A stretch of 64,000 nt of DNA from Streptomyces sp. I05A-00742 (GTDB lineage Bacteria; Actinomycetota; Actinomycetes; Streptomycetales; Streptomycetaceae): positions 1-64,000 of the forward strand of contig NZ_JABETO010000008.1 in the NCBI RefSeq assembly GCF_013055795.1. Direction: 5' to 3'. The translations under genes and the position numbers were made by a program. Below the pieces are notes generated by a model. It saw nothing but the letters and a program-made list of their open reading frames with translations. It did no database searches and was not told the origin of the DNA. Shown one piece after another: positions 52,562-61,212 of this stretch; position 1 is the stretch's first letter; the number at the start of each line of letters is the position of its first letter.

Positions 52562-53014
52562 ATGGCGACAACCCCTGACCCCACCCCCACGGCCGACCCC
52601 TTCTCGCCCCCGGACCCCGATCAGGCACGGGCGCAACGCGTCCACGCGTCCCTGTTCCGGATCGCCGAGCGGCACGCGGCCACGGACACCCAGCGCCGGC
52701 GTCAGGCGCACCCCTCGGTCATCGGGCCGCACGAGGCCGTCCGGCTCGTGTCGTTCCTGCTCAGCGGGGCCGCCCTGCTCCAGGAGGACGAGCCGGAGGT
52801 GGACCGCGCCGACATCACGGCCGCTCTGAGCCTCGTCCCGCTGATGCGCGGGGAGATGGACGAGCTGGAGGCCGGGCTTCTCCGGATGGCCCGGGGGCGC
52901 GGCATGACCTGGCCGGAGATCGCCTTCGGCCTCGGGCTCGGCACGCCCCAGGCCGCGCGGCAGCGCTACGAGCGGCTCGCCGACCGCACGGCGGCCGACG
53001 GGGAGCAGCTGTAG
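52562..53014 (+). CDS. Putative DNA-binding protein (150 aa)
   Basis: Conserved Streptomyces protein: a disordered N-terminus, a helical middle (VIGPHEAVRLVSFLLSGAAL) and a C-terminal helix-turn-helix-like part (ARGRGMTWPEIAFGLGLGTPQAARQRYERL, split: MTWPEIAFGLGLG then PQAARQRYERL) suited to DNA binding, as in sigma-factor-like or MmyB-type readers. No ribosome site precedes the ATG (an ATG four codons upstream is possible). The preceding 70 bases are AT-rich with TGTT/AACA repeats, a plausible promoter/operator. Confidence 0.6.
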   Translation: MATTPDPTPTADPFSPPDPDQARAQRVHASLFRIAERHAATDTQRRRQAHPSVIGPHEAVRLVSFLLSGAALLQEDEPEVDRADITAALSLVPLMRGEMDELEAGLLRMARGRGMTWPEIAFGLGLGTPQAARQRYERLADRTAADGEQL

Positions 53015-53034
53015 GACGTGGGGCCCCGCCCGGA

Positions 53035-54660
53035 TCATCCGGTGGCGGAGGCCGTTCCGGGGCGGGCGTCCTCGGGAGGGGTGCCGTCCGGTCCGGGCGC
53101 GGCGGCCCGCAGGGCGTTCTTGTCGATCTTGCCGGTGGCGTTGCGCGGCAGCGCCTCCACCACCTCCACCGAGCGGGGGCACTTGTACCCGGCCAGCCGC
53201 TCCCGGCAGTGGGCCCGGAGCTCCGCCGCGTTGATCCGGGCCCCGGGAGCCGGTGCCAGGACGGCGTGCACCGACTCGCCCCACTTCTCGTCGGGCACGC
53301 CGATCACGGCGGTCTCGGCGACGGCGGGGTGTTCGGCCAGCACCCGCTCGACCTCCGCGGGGCAGACGTTCTCGCCGCCGGTGATGATCAGGTCCTTCAG
53401 CCGGTCCTCGACGAAGACGAAGCCGTCCTCGTCGACGCGCGCCAGGTCCCCGGTGCGCAGCCAGCCGTCCTCGGTGATGGTCTCCGCCGTCGCGGCCGGG
53501 TTCCCCAGGTAGCCCTTCATCCGCTGACGGGTCCGCAGCCACAGTTCGCCCCGGTGGCCCGGGAGGACCGCCGCCCCGGTGGCGGGGTCGACGACGCGGG
53601 TCTCGACTCCGGGCAGCGGGCGCCCGGCGGAGGTGAGGCGGTGCGCCTGGGCGGGGTCACGGTGGACCTCGGGGGCCAGCGCGGTGACGGCGCCGGAGAC
53701 CTCGGTCATGCCGTACAACTGGAGGAACCGGGTGCGGGGGAACAGGTCGAGCGCCCGGCGCAGCACCGGCAGGGGCATCGGAGAGGCCCCGTAGAGGCAG
53801 TGGCGCAGCCGGGAGAACGCGGCGACCGCCTCCGGGCCGGACCGCATGATGCCGGGCAGCATGGCCGGCACCAGCACGAGGTGGGTGACGCCGTCGGCGA
53901 CGGCCCGGCAGATGGCGTCGGGGGCCGGTTCGCGCAGGACGACGGTGGGGGCGCCGGCGAGCATCGTGGTGATGGCGTAGCAGACGCCGCCGACGTGGAA
54001 GAACGGGAGGACGGCCAGGCTGCGGTCCTCCGGTCCCAGGGGCAGGACGGCGAGCAGCGCGGCCCCCTGCTCCAGCAGGCCCCGGTGGGTCAGTTCGGCG
54101 CCCTTGGGGAAGCCGGTGGTGCCGGAGGTGTAGAGGATGACGCAGGTGTCGTCGGGGTCGAGGCCGTCGAGGGCCGGCAGCGGCTCCGCCCGTTCGATCA
54201 GCGACTCATAGGCGACGGCTCCGCCGGTCACCGGCGCGTCCGGGGTTCCGGTCACGACGAGGCTGGGCGGGGCGGGCAGGTCGCGGAGGGCCGTCCGTAA
54301 GGGGTCGAGCAGTGCGGCGTCGGCGAACAGCACCTCGGCGCCGGAGTCCGCGAGGACGTAGGCGAGTTCGGGCGGCGCGAGGCGCCAGTTCAGCACGGCG
54401 GTGGCCGCTCCCGCGCCGGCGGCGGCGAGGACGGCCTCCAGACAGGAGGCGCTGTTCCGGCCGACGACGGCGACCCGGCCGCCCCGGCCAACGCCCGCGG
54501 CGCGGAGGGCGCCGCGGAGGCGGTCGGCGCGTGAGCGGAGCTCGTGCCACGTCCGGCGGTCGGCCCCGGAGACCAGGGCCTCGGCGTCCGGTGAGCGGGC
54601 GGCCCAGTGGGCGGGCAACTCGTGCAGCAGGCGCGGACCTTGTGCGAGCGGTGCGGTCAT
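53035..54660 (-). CDS. Acyl-CoA synthetase/AMP-binding enzyme (541 aa)
   Basis: Adenylate-forming enzyme of the ANL superfamily. Phosphate-binding ILYTSGTTGFPKGAELTHRG near residue 180, YGMTEVSGAV, GELWLRTRQRMKGYLGNP, ADP/AMP motif WLRTGDLARVDEDGF and the catalytic Lys in PRNATGKIDKNAL near the end. Domain order and length fit fatty acyl-CoA or aryl-CoA ligases. The start at 54660 has GGGGGAA upstream. Codon 121 is TTA (54298-54300), which suggests bldA-dependent translation. It neighbours no obvious partner pathway. Confidence 0.9.
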   Translation of the reverse strand: MTAPLAQGPRLLHELPAHWAARSPDAEALVSGADRRTWHELRSRADRLRGALRAAGVGRGGRVAVVGRNSASCLEAVLAAAGAGAATAVLNWRLAPPELAYVLADSGAEVLFADAALLDPLRTALRDLPAPPSLVVTGTPDAPVTGGAVAYESLIERAEPLPALDGLDPDDTCVILYTSGTTGFPKGAELTHRGLLEQGAALLAVLPLGPEDRSLAVLPFFHVGGVCYAITTMLAGAPTVVLREPAPDAICRAVADGVTHLVLVPAMLPGIMRSGPEAVAAFSRLRHCLYGASPMPLPVLRRALDLFPRTRFLQLYGMTEVSGAVTALAPEVHRDPAQAHRLTSAGRPLPGVETRVVDPATGAAVLPGHRGELWLRTRQRMKGYLGNPAATAETITEDGWLRTGDLARVDEDGFVFVEDRLKDLIITGGENVCPAEVERVLAEHPAVAETAVIGVPDEKWGESVHAVLAPAPGARINAAELRAHCRERLAGYKCPRSVEVVEALPRNATGKIDKNALRAAAPGPDGTPPEDARPGTASATG

Positions 54661-54776
54661 CCCGTTCCCCCCGGTCGAGGCTCCGGGCAGCGTACCGGCG
54701 CAGCGGCGGGCCGGGGAACGGGACGAGCCGGGACTTCTCTCCCCCGGTCTCCCCCGGCCCGTCGGTGCGGGGACGG

Positions 54777-55310
54777 TCAGGTGCCGGGCTTGCGGCCGTA
54801 CACGAAGACGTCGTCGCCCTTGCGCAGCAGGTTCCAGTACGCCTGAGCGTCCTTCGTCCGCATGTTGACGCAGCCGTGGGAGCCGGGCGGCGAGTACACG
54901 CTGCCGCTGATGGCGTGGAAGGCCTGCCCCCCGTCGAAGAACTGGCTGTACGGCATCTTCACGTTGTAGAGGGAGGAGACGTGGTTCTTGTCGCGCCAGT
55001 AGACCTTCTTCAGGCCGGTGCGCGTGGCGAAGCCCTTTCTGCCCGAGCGTATGTGGACCGGGCCGTACTTGACCTTCTTGCCGTCCTGTATCCAGCTCAC
55101 CTGCCGGGTCAGGTCGACGCAGGCGATCCTGCCCTTGTTCGTCGGGCAGGTGACCTTCGCGGAGGCCTTGGCGGGGGCGGTTTTGGCAGGGGCCTTGGCG
55201 GGCGCCGCCTGGGCGGTCCCGCCGGCCACCACGGCCAGGGGGACGGCGAGGCCGGCGGCGCCCAGGAGGACGCCGAGCCGTGTCCGGAGAGGGGTGTGTG
55301 TCCTTGTCAT
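54777..55310 (-). CDS. Secreted L,D-transpeptidase, YkuD type (177 aa)
   Basis: Signal peptide (TRLGVLLGAAGLAVPLAVVA, cleavage after AQA), an Ala/Lys/Pro-rich linker, then the YkuD domain: INV-type lead VSWIQDGKKVKYG, HVSSLYNVKMPYSQFFDGG, HAISGS and the catalytic SPPGSHGCVNMR with Cys and upstream His. These enzymes make 3-3 cross-links in peptidoglycan, important in actinomycetes. The ATG at 55310 lacks a clear Shine-Dalgarno sequence. Minus strand, divergent from the next gene. Confidence 0.88.
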   Translation of the reverse strand: MTRTHTPLRTRLGVLLGAAGLAVPLAVVAGGTAQAAPAKAPAKTAPAKASAKVTCPTNKGRIACVDLTRQVSWIQDGKKVKYGPVHIRSGRKGFATRTGLKKVYWRDKNHVSSLYNVKMPYSQFFDGGQAFHAISGSVYSPPGSHGCVNMRTKDAQAYWNLLRKGDDVFVYGRKPGT

Positions 55311-55532
55311 GCACGGTAAGACCACCGAAATCCCCACTTGGTTGCATACCGCACACGGCTCTTCCGGCGGAACGCGATCTTCCCCCGCCCCCCGGTCGAC
55401 CAGCCGTCGACAGGGGGTTACTCTCATGCCGACACGTGCCGTGAACTCCCGTGCACAGTCCGGCTTTTGTCCGTTCTCCCCATGTCCTCCCGTATCATCT
55501 CGCTCTCCAGCCCAGGACCCCTTGTGACCCTG

Positions 55533-55661
55533 ATGTCCGAAGCAGCCGTCCCCCCACGCGCTGTCAGCCCACCGAGCATCCGCCCCTCCCGCACGCGCAC
55601 CCGGACCACCGCCCACCGCCCGCCCGCGTCCCGGCCGGTCCTCCACGACGGGGTGGGCTGA
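55533..55661 (+). CDS. Possible 42-residue upstream coupled peptide
   Basis: Frame MSEAAVPPRAVSPPSIRPSR... stops at 55661, where TGATG overlaps the ATG of the large gene that follows. Basic and proline-rich, with no recognisable domain. It might be a translated leader that sets re-initiation at the downstream ATG, which lacks its own ribosome site. Weak support. Confidence 0.35.
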   Translation: MSEAAVPPRAVSPPSIRPSRTRTRTTAHRPPASRPVLHDGVG

Positions 55662-56722
55662 TGGCGCGCGAGGCCGCCCCCCACGCCGGCGGGGGCTTCC
55701 GTCCCGTGCACCATCCGGCCGGGCTCGACGACGCCCTGCGGATCGCGGTCGAGGAGGTGTGGGCGGGGCGCTGGATGGCGATGCGCGACCTGCTGGCGCA
55801 GACCGGCCCCGACTGGTCGCTGCGCACGGCCCGTACACAGGTGCTCGGCGCGGTCGCCGCGGGGTCGACGATCGTGGAGGCGTGGGCGGCGGAGGAGGGC
55901 CACAGCGTCGACGCACGGGTGATGTGGGCCCGGGTGATGGTGCAGCGGGCACAGCGGGCGCACCGCCAGGGCCATCCGGACACCCCCCACCTGGAACACC
56001 AGGCCCGGGAGGCGTGCCGGCTGGCGGTCGAGGCGGCGCCCGGCGACCCGGTTCCGTGGATCTGCCTGCTGACCCTGGCGTCGCTGGACGAGCGCCAGGA
56101 GCGGCCGGAACACCAGCTCCAGCCGTGGGAGATCATGCTGCCGCCGGGCCCGTGGGGCCTGCTGTCCCGGATCTGGGAACGCGACCAGTGCAACCGCGAG
56201 GCGTTCCACCGGATGCTCCAGTTCTTCCAGGCGTGCACCGCCGGCGCCGCGGCCTCGGTGTCGGCCGTCGACTTCGCCCGCTGGGTGGCGTCGTGGGCCC
56301 CCGCCGGGTCGGCGCTGCTGGCGCTGCCGCTGTTCGCGTACGCCGAGCTGCACCGGCGGCAGGCCGCCGACCCGCGGACGCAGGCCCGTTCGGACGCGCT
56401 GCTGCGTTCGCAGTGGTCGGTGGACCCCATCCGCACCGAGACGCTGCGGGCGTACCAGGGCTGGTTCGCCACCCTCGGGCCCGCCGGGCCGTCGGTGCTG
56501 TCCGTGGCCGACCTGTCCCACCTGGCCTTCGCCCTGTGGTCGGCCCGTCAGTACGCCGAGGCGGCGGAGGTGTTCGCGGCCATGGGGCCCCACACCGCCG
56601 TCCAGCCGTGGGCCTCGTTCACGGAGGACTCCGGCCGTCCGGACCTGGCGACCGAGGAGTTCCTCCGCGCCCGGCGGCACTGCCTGGGGTCCTTAGAGGG
56701 CTCACCGGGCCGCGCCGGCTGA
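55661..56722 (+). CDS. Conserved helical protein of unknown function (353 aa)
   Basis: All-alpha protein with tetratricopeptide-like helix pairs (AMRDLLAQTGPDWSLRTARTQVLGAVAAG, split; VMWARVMVQRAQRAHRQG; AREACRLAVEAAPGDPVPWICLLTLA). A homologue is found across Streptomyces, usually unannotated. Possibly a scaffold or regulatory protein. Codon 345 is TTA (56693-56695), close to the C-terminus. Start ATG 55661, from the TGATG overlap with a short upstream frame. Confidence 0.7.
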   Translation: MAREAAPHAGGGFRPVHHPAGLDDALRIAVEEVWAGRWMAMRDLLAQTGPDWSLRTARTQVLGAVAAGSTIVEAWAAEEGHSVDARVMWARVMVQRAQRAHRQGHPDTPHLEHQAREACRLAVEAAPGDPVPWICLLTLASLDERQERPEHQLQPWEIMLPPGPWGLLSRIWERDQCNREAFHRMLQFFQACTAGAAASVSAVDFARWVASWAPAGSALLALPLFAYAELHRRQAADPRTQARSDALLRSQWSVDPIRTETLRAYQGWFATLGPAGPSVLSVADLSHLAFALWSARQYAEAAEVFAAMGPHTAVQPWASFTEDSGRPDLATEEFLRARRHCLGSLEGSPGRAG

Positions 56723-56790
56723 ACCGGCGGGCCCGGTCTCCGCGGCCCCTGCGGGCCGGACGGTCTTGCGGGGGACGGGCGTTGCCCCGT

Positions 56791-56835
56791 ACGACGTGAC
56801 AACGGGACGACGTGACAACGGGCGACGTGACACGG
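56791..56835. repeat. Tandem 16-bp repeat before the acetyltransferase gene
   Basis: ACGACGTGACAACGGG occurs at 56791-56806 and exactly again at 56807-56822, with a partial third copy CGACGTGACACGG at 56823-56835. Each copy contains GTGACA. The array ends 40 bases before the GNAT start, the position of an operator. Confidence 0.7.
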
Positions 56836-56874
56836 ACCACGGACGGCCGCGCCGGGATGTGCCATCTTCCACGC

Positions 56875-57399
56875 ATGAGCGACGACGAGCACTCCCCCGG
56901 TCCGGTCACCGTCCGCCTCGCCGAGTACTCGCCCGCCGAGATCCTGGGCGATGCCCCCGACCCGTTCGGTGTCGACGGCTGGGGGCTGACCTGGCGCTCC
57001 AAGGACGAGCACTTCGGCGTCCGGTGGGACGGCCGTCTCGTGGCCCACGCCGGTCTGGTGGTCCTGCCGTTGACGGCCGGCGGCACCCGGATGGACGTGG
57101 CGGGGCTCGGCGGGGTGGCCGTGGCACCCGGGGTGCGGGGCCGCGGCTTCGCGCGGGCGGCCGTCACCGCCGCCATGGACCACGCCCGGAACCTCGGACT
57201 CCCGTTCGGGCTGCTGTTCTGTCTGCCGGAGCTGGTCGGGCTCTACGAACGGCTCGGCTGGCACCCGGTGACGGACGACGTGGAGGTGGAGCAGCCCGCC
57301 GGTCCCCGGACCATGCCGCTGCGGACCCTGTGGACGGGGCTGCGCGCGGGTACGGAGTGGCCGTCGGGACCGGTGCGGCTGCACTCGCTGCCGATGTGA
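56875..57399 (+). CDS. GNAT family N-acetyltransferase (174 aa)
   Basis: GNAT fold: VAPGVRGRGFARAAVTAAM with the acetyl-CoA pyrophosphate loop (R-G-x-G-x-A), then GLLFCLPELVGLYERLGWHPV as the beta-6/alpha-4 end. Substrate unknown; the arrangement resembles aminoglycoside- or small-amine acetyltransferases (FLPELVGLYERLGW is frequent in Eis-like and N-acetyltransferase 9 families). ATG 56875 has no Shine-Dalgarno sequence, so the transcript may be leaderless; the tandem repeat lies immediately upstream. Confidence 0.83.
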   Translation: MSDDEHSPGPVTVRLAEYSPAEILGDAPDPFGVDGWGLTWRSKDEHFGVRWDGRLVAHAGLVVLPLTAGGTRMDVAGLGGVAVAPGVRGRGFARAAVTAAMDHARNLGLPFGLLFCLPELVGLYERLGWHPVTDDVEVEQPAGPRTMPLRTLWTGLRAGTEWPSGPVRLHSLPM

Positions 57400-57436
57400 G
57401 CCCGTCCCCGCCGGGGCAGCCCCGACGGGGACGGGC
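57400..57436. terminator. Bidirectional terminator hairpin
   Basis: 17-bp stem with one mismatch from 57400 to 57436, 3-base loop (CAG), between the acetyltransferase and a convergent secreted-protein gene. Confidence 0.78.
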
Positions 57437-57443
57437 CACGGGG

Positions 57444-57758
57444 TCAGCCGAAGCGCACGCTGGAGAAGGCCGTGCCCCGCGGGGCCCCGTGCCCGGGCGT
57501 GAGGTGCACCGACTTGCCCTTGCACTGCTTGCCGCTGTAGATCGTGGCCGGCGAGCCCGTCCCGTTGTGCGCGCCGTGCGCTTCCTGACTCATGGTGTAA
57601 CAGCGGCCGTCCGGCGGGTTGTCGACGAAGAACGGCCTGCCCTTGGGCCCCACCCAGCTGAACTGGCCCTTCGCGGCCACTGCCGCGTCCACGGGACCGG
57701 CCATGGCGAGCGCGAGCCCGGCGAGAGCGAGGACGATCGGACGGAAGAGACGCATCAT
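57444..57758 (-). CDS. Small secreted protein (104 aa)
   Basis: Signal peptide (MMRLFRPIVLALAGLALAM, cleavage near DAAVA). The mature 78 residues contain GRCYTM, AHNGTGSPATIYSGKQCKGK and FSSVRF; two cysteines and a beta-rich pattern resemble the small crystallin- or killer-toxin-like secreted proteins of Streptomyces. No enzyme motif. AAAAGGA precedes the two consecutive ATG codons. Confidence 0.72.
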   Translation of the reverse strand: MMRLFRPIVLALAGLALAMAGPVDAAVAAKGQFSWVGPKGRPFFVDNPPDGRCYTMSQEAHGAHNGTGSPATIYSGKQCKGKSVHLTPGHGAPRGTAFSSVRFG

Positions 57759-57995
57759 TAGGTCCTTTTCCTGGACAACTGACGATTAGCCCGAAAAGGC
57801 TTCGATGCGCTCAACGACGCTCGCGCCCGCACGACACGCACGACACGGCTCCCGCGTCAACAGCCCGCCGTGGACTGACCCTTCGGTGCACCCCGGACAG
57901 CCCGCGCCGACGCGACCGGGGCCTGCCCGCCCTGAGGCTCTCTGGTTGGATGGCACCCGCGCGGCGCGGCGGCCGCGGGGAGAGGAGCGGGGTCC

Positions 57996-58391
57996 GTGCT
58001 GATCGACACGGTGGCCTGGGTGCGGATCGAGGACGGACGCGTCCTCTGTGCGCGCCCGCGCGGCAAGGACGTGTTCTACGTCCCGGGCGGCAAGCGGGAG
58101 GGCGCGGAGAGCGATCTGGAGACCCTGCTGCGGGAGGTCGAGGAGGAGCTGACGGTCCTCCTCGACCCCGGGACGGTCGTGCATGTGGGGACGTACGAGG
58201 CGGCGGTGCCGGAACTGCCGGACGGGGCCGTCGTCCGCATGAGCTGCTACGCGGGCGAGTACGGCGGGACCCTGGCCGCCAGCAGCGAGATCGAGGAAGT
58301 GGCCTGGTTCTCGTACGCGGACCGGGCGCTCGTGCCGCCGGTCGACCAGTTGCTCTTCGACGACCTCAAGGCGTCCGGCCTGCTGCGCTGA
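57996..58391 (+). CDS. NUDIX hydrolase (131 aa)
   Basis: Complete NUDIX box GGKREGAESDLETLLREVEEEL (residues about 32-53, written here in two parts: GGKREGAESD and LREVEEEL). Hydrolyses a nucleoside diphosphate linked to X. GTG start 57996; a GGGGAGAGGAG tract lies about 10 bases upstream. No neighbour clarifies the substrate. Confidence 0.88.
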   Translation: MLIDTVAWVRIEDGRVLCARPRGKDVFYVPGGKREGAESDLETLLREVEEELTVLLDPGTVVHVGTYEAAVPELPDGAVVRMSCYAGEYGGTLAASSEIEEVAWFSYADRALVPPVDQLLFDDLKASGLLR

Positions 58392-58431
58392 CGGCCGCGG
58401 GCCAAGGCCCCTGCCTCATTCGTCGTCCGTC

Positions 58432-59391
58432 TCAGCCCTCGTCCTCGAAGACGTCTTCGAAGGCGTCCCCGATCTCGTCGACGACCTCGGCCGCGACCAG
58501 GCCGCCCACCACACCGACCGCGACACCCGCCGCGCCGGCGGCGAGGGCGGTGCCCATGCCCGGGCCCCGCCGGTGACCGCTCTCCTGGTGGTGACCGTCG
58601 GCGTGGTGACCCCCGTGGGAGCCGTGGCGGTCGAGGAGCTGTCGCATCCAGGACTCGGCCTCCGCGTCCCAGTCGCGGTGCGACGCGTCGTCGTGCCCGA
58701 TGTGGAAACGGGTGACGGCGTCATGCCCGCCCGAGAAGAGGCCGCCGCGCTTGTCGGCCTCCAGCACGACCTCCATGCCGTCGGGCCCGGCCAGGAAGGT
58801 CACCTCGATCTCGTTGACCGCGTGGGCGTACCGCGGCGCGGGGGTGAGCTCGATCTCCTGGTAGAAGGGGAGGCGCTGTCCGCTGCCCCGGATGTGCCCC
58901 AGTTCCAGGTCGGCGGACCGGAAGCCGAAGCCGAGCCGGCCGAACGCCTCCAGCACCGCCGCCTGGACCGGCAGCGGCCGGACGGCCAGCGGGTCGAGGT
59001 CGCCCTTGTCCTTCGCCCCGGCGATCGCCAGCTCGGTGCGCACCCCGAGGACGATGCCCAGGTGCTGCCCGTCCAGTTCGGTCACCGGCGTCTCCCACGG
59101 CAGCGTCACCGCGAACGGGACGTCGTGCGTCCCGCCGGCCGCGAGGCGGAAGCCCCCGCCGACGGTGTGCCGGTCGAAGACGACCGTGCCCTCGTACTCC
59201 CCGTCGCCGTGCTCGGCCTCGACCCGGGCCACGAGCTCCAGGGTGATGTGCTCGACGTCGAAGTCCGCCTTGCCGCCCCGCAGATGGACCACCCCGGTCA
59301 GGGCACCGCCGGGCAGCGCCGCGCCCTCCAGGACCGTGTCGACCGTGGGGCCGCCCACACCGAGCGAACCGAGCAGCTTTTTGAACACCAT
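58432..59391 (-). CDS. Spo0M-like sporulation-control protein (319 aa)
   Basis: Arrestin-like Spo0M/SpoOM fold: MVFKKLLGSLGVGGPTVDTVL at the start, GGALTGVVHLRGGKADFDVEHI, GGTHDVPFAVTLPWETPVT, GHIRGSGQRLPFYQEIEL, and DAVTRFHIGHDDA. Then a linker rich in His and Gly (SHGGHHADGHHQESGHRR) and a small-residue tail that may form a short membrane segment (GTALAAGAAGVAVGVVGGLV). Spo0M influences sporulation and cell morphology in Bacillus; in Streptomyces the role is not settled. GGGAG lies 12 bases before the ATG; a GTG four codons upstream is an alternative. Confidence 0.85.
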   Translation of the reverse strand: MVFKKLLGSLGVGGPTVDTVLEGAALPGGALTGVVHLRGGKADFDVEHITLELVARVEAEHGDGEYEGTVVFDRHTVGGGFRLAAGGTHDVPFAVTLPWETPVTELDGQHLGIVLGVRTELAIAGAKDKGDLDPLAVRPLPVQAAVLEAFGRLGFGFRSADLELGHIRGSGQRLPFYQEIELTPAPRYAHAVNEIEVTFLAGPDGMEVVLEADKRGGLFSGGHDAVTRFHIGHDDASHRDWDAEAESWMRQLLDRHGSHGGHHADGHHQESGHRRGPGMGTALAAGAAGVAVGVVGGLVAAEVVDEIGDAFEDVFEDEG

Positions 59392-59630
59392 CGCGGCGTC
59401 CACTCCCTACCTGTGTTCCGTACCGTGTACGGCACCACCTTGCCCTGAGCGGGCGGGCGGCGGAACACGGGGTACCGCTCCGTCGCCCGGCGGCCCGCGC
59501 CGCGGACCGCCCAATTCCACCTGATCAGATGACATTCCCCGGGAAGCCCGGCCCGTCCGGCCGGACGACGGTCTACTGACCCGGTCGGCCGCGCCACCGG
59601 GGTGCGGCACCGTGAACAGGGGGACACCCG

Positions 59631-59969
59631 ATGCATGCGCTGAAGAAGATCACCACCGTCCTCGCCGCCCTCGCCCTCGGCCTGGTGGCGGCGGCGCCCG
59701 CGCAGGCCGGGGTCAGCACGCACTGCGGCACGTACATCTGCGTCATGACGGCCCACCACAACCGGTTCGTCCAGGACATCACCGTGCGGACCAAGGACGG
59801 CCTGCCCGGAAAGCTGCGTTCCTACTGGGGCAACTTCCACTCGCCCGAGGTCACCGCCGCCTCCCACCGCTGGAAGGTGGGCTACGAGCAGGCCGGCTCC
59901 AAGCTCGTCTGCGGTGGCCTGGAGCGTGACGGCCGCTCCATCGAGGACGGCGTCTGCGTCAGCATCTGA
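59631..59969 (+). CDS. Small secreted protein (112 aa)
   Basis: Signal peptide MHALKKITTVLAALALGLVA with cleavage after AQA. Mature part has four cysteines (STHCGTYICVM, LVCGGLERD, DGVCVSI), a layout of two disulphides, seen in other Streptomyces small secreted proteins without known function. GGGGGA precedes the ATG by 8 bases. Convergent with the lipid operon. Confidence 0.72.
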   Translation: MHALKKITTVLAALALGLVAAAPAQAGVSTHCGTYICVMTAHHNRFVQDITVRTKDGLPGKLRSYWGNFHSPEVTAASHRWKVGYEQAGSKLVCGGLERDGRSIEDGVCVSI

Positions 59970-59991
59970 CGGAAGGGGGCCGGAAGCCCGC

Positions 59992-61212
59992 TCACACCGT
60001 GCTGAAGGCCAGGACCGCGTTCTGGCCCCCGAAGCCGAACGAGTTGCTGACGACCGTGTTCAGCCGGGCCCGGCGCGGGGTCTTGCGGACGATGTCGAGC
60101 GGGAGTTCGGGGTCGGGGTTGTCGAGGTTCGCGGTGGGCGGGATGAGCTGGTGCTGGAGGGTGAGCACGGCGCACGCGGCCTCGATGCCGCCCGAGCCGC
60201 CCGCGGAGTGGCCGAGGACGCTCTTCGGGGCGGTGACGGGCGGCGGCGTGCCGAAGACGCTGGCGAGGGCCCGGTATTCGGCGAGGTCGTTGATGTGGGT
60301 GGCGGTGCCGTGGGCGTTGACGTGGTCGATGTCCCCGGGTGCCATTCCGGCGTCGGCGAGGGCCGTGCGCAGGGCGTCGGCCGCGCCCCGCCCCTCCGGG
60401 TGCGGGGCGACCGTGTGGTGGGCGTCGCAGGAGGCGCCGTACCCGCGCAGCAGAGCTCTGGGGCGGACGCCGCGGGCGCGGGCGTGCTCGGGCCGTTCGA
60501 GGACGAGCAGCCCGGCCCCCTCGCCGAGGACGAAGCCGTCGCGGTCGGTGTCGAACGGCCGGGACGCGCCCTCCGGGTCGTGGCGGCGGCCGGACAGGGC
60601 GCGCATCTGGTGGAAGCCGACGGCGGTGCCGCGCGCCCGCAGGGATTCGCTGCCGCCGGCCAGGGCGATGTCACAACTGCCCGCCCGCAGCAGGTCGCGG
60701 GCCACGCCGATGGCGGTGGCGCCGGAGGCGCAGGCGGTGGAGACGGCCAGGTTGGGGCCGCGTGCGCCGAGGTCGAGGCCGACCTCGCCCGCGGCCATGT
60801 TGGGGATGCTGCGCATGATCGCCATGGGTGAGACACGGTCGGGGCGGCCGGCCAGGATCCGCGCGTACTCCCGGTCGTAGTGCTCCATGCAGGCGCTGCT
60901 CGCCCCGATCACCACCGCGACCCGCAGCGGGTCCCAGGCGGTCGGGTCCAGTCCGGCGTCGGCGACCGCCTCGCGGGCGGCGGCCAGGGCCATGGCGCTG
61001 AACCGGTCCAGCCGGGCCGCCGCCCGCCGCCCCAGCGCGGTGAGCGCGTCGAAGCCGCTCCGGCAGGAGAAGTCGACCGGCAGCCCGGTCAGCAGGGGGT
61101 CGGGAGCGGCCCGGCACCGGCCGGTCAGCAGCCCTTCCCAGGTGGCTTCCGCGCCCGTTCCGGCCGGGGTGACCAGTCCCAGGCCGGTGACGGCGACCGC
61201 GCCGTCGCTCAT
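59992..61212 (-). CDS. Beta-ketoacyl-ACP synthase, FabF-like (406 aa)
   Basis: KAS II/FabF-type condensing enzyme with an intact triad: nucleophile Cys161 in STACASGATA, His in VNAHGTATHINDL and His in KSVLGHSAGGSGG; NSFGFGGQNAVL near the end. Last gene of the lipid operon, starting in ATGA overlap with the ACP gene. It probably elongates a chain on that dedicated acyl carrier protein; whether it is used for fatty acid or polyketide-like extension cannot be told. No ketoreductase or dehydratase gene is near. Confidence 0.9.
   Translation of the reverse strand: MSDGAVAVTGLGLVTPAGTGAEATWEGLLTGRCRAAPDPLLTGLPVDFSCRSGFDALTALGRRAAARLDRFSAMALAAAREAVADAGLDPTAWDPLRVAVVIGASSACMEHYDREYARILAGRPDRVSPMAIMRSIPNMAAGEVGLDLGARGPNLAVSTACASGATAIGVARDLLRAGSCDIALAGGSESLRARGTAVGFHQMRALSGRRHDPEGASRPFDTDRDGFVLGEGAGLLVLERPEHARARGVRPRALLRGYGASCDAHHTVAPHPEGRGAADALRTALADAGMAPGDIDHVNAHGTATHINDLAEYRALASVFGTPPPVTAPKSVLGHSAGGSGGIEAACAVLTLQHQLIPPTANLDNPDPELPLDIVRKTPRRARLNTVVSNSFGFGGQNAVLAFSTV

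Noticed and set aside
53209..54300. Plus-strand frame opposite the acyl-CoA synthetase
   Set aside because: Shadow; the synthetase motifs on the minus strand are complete.
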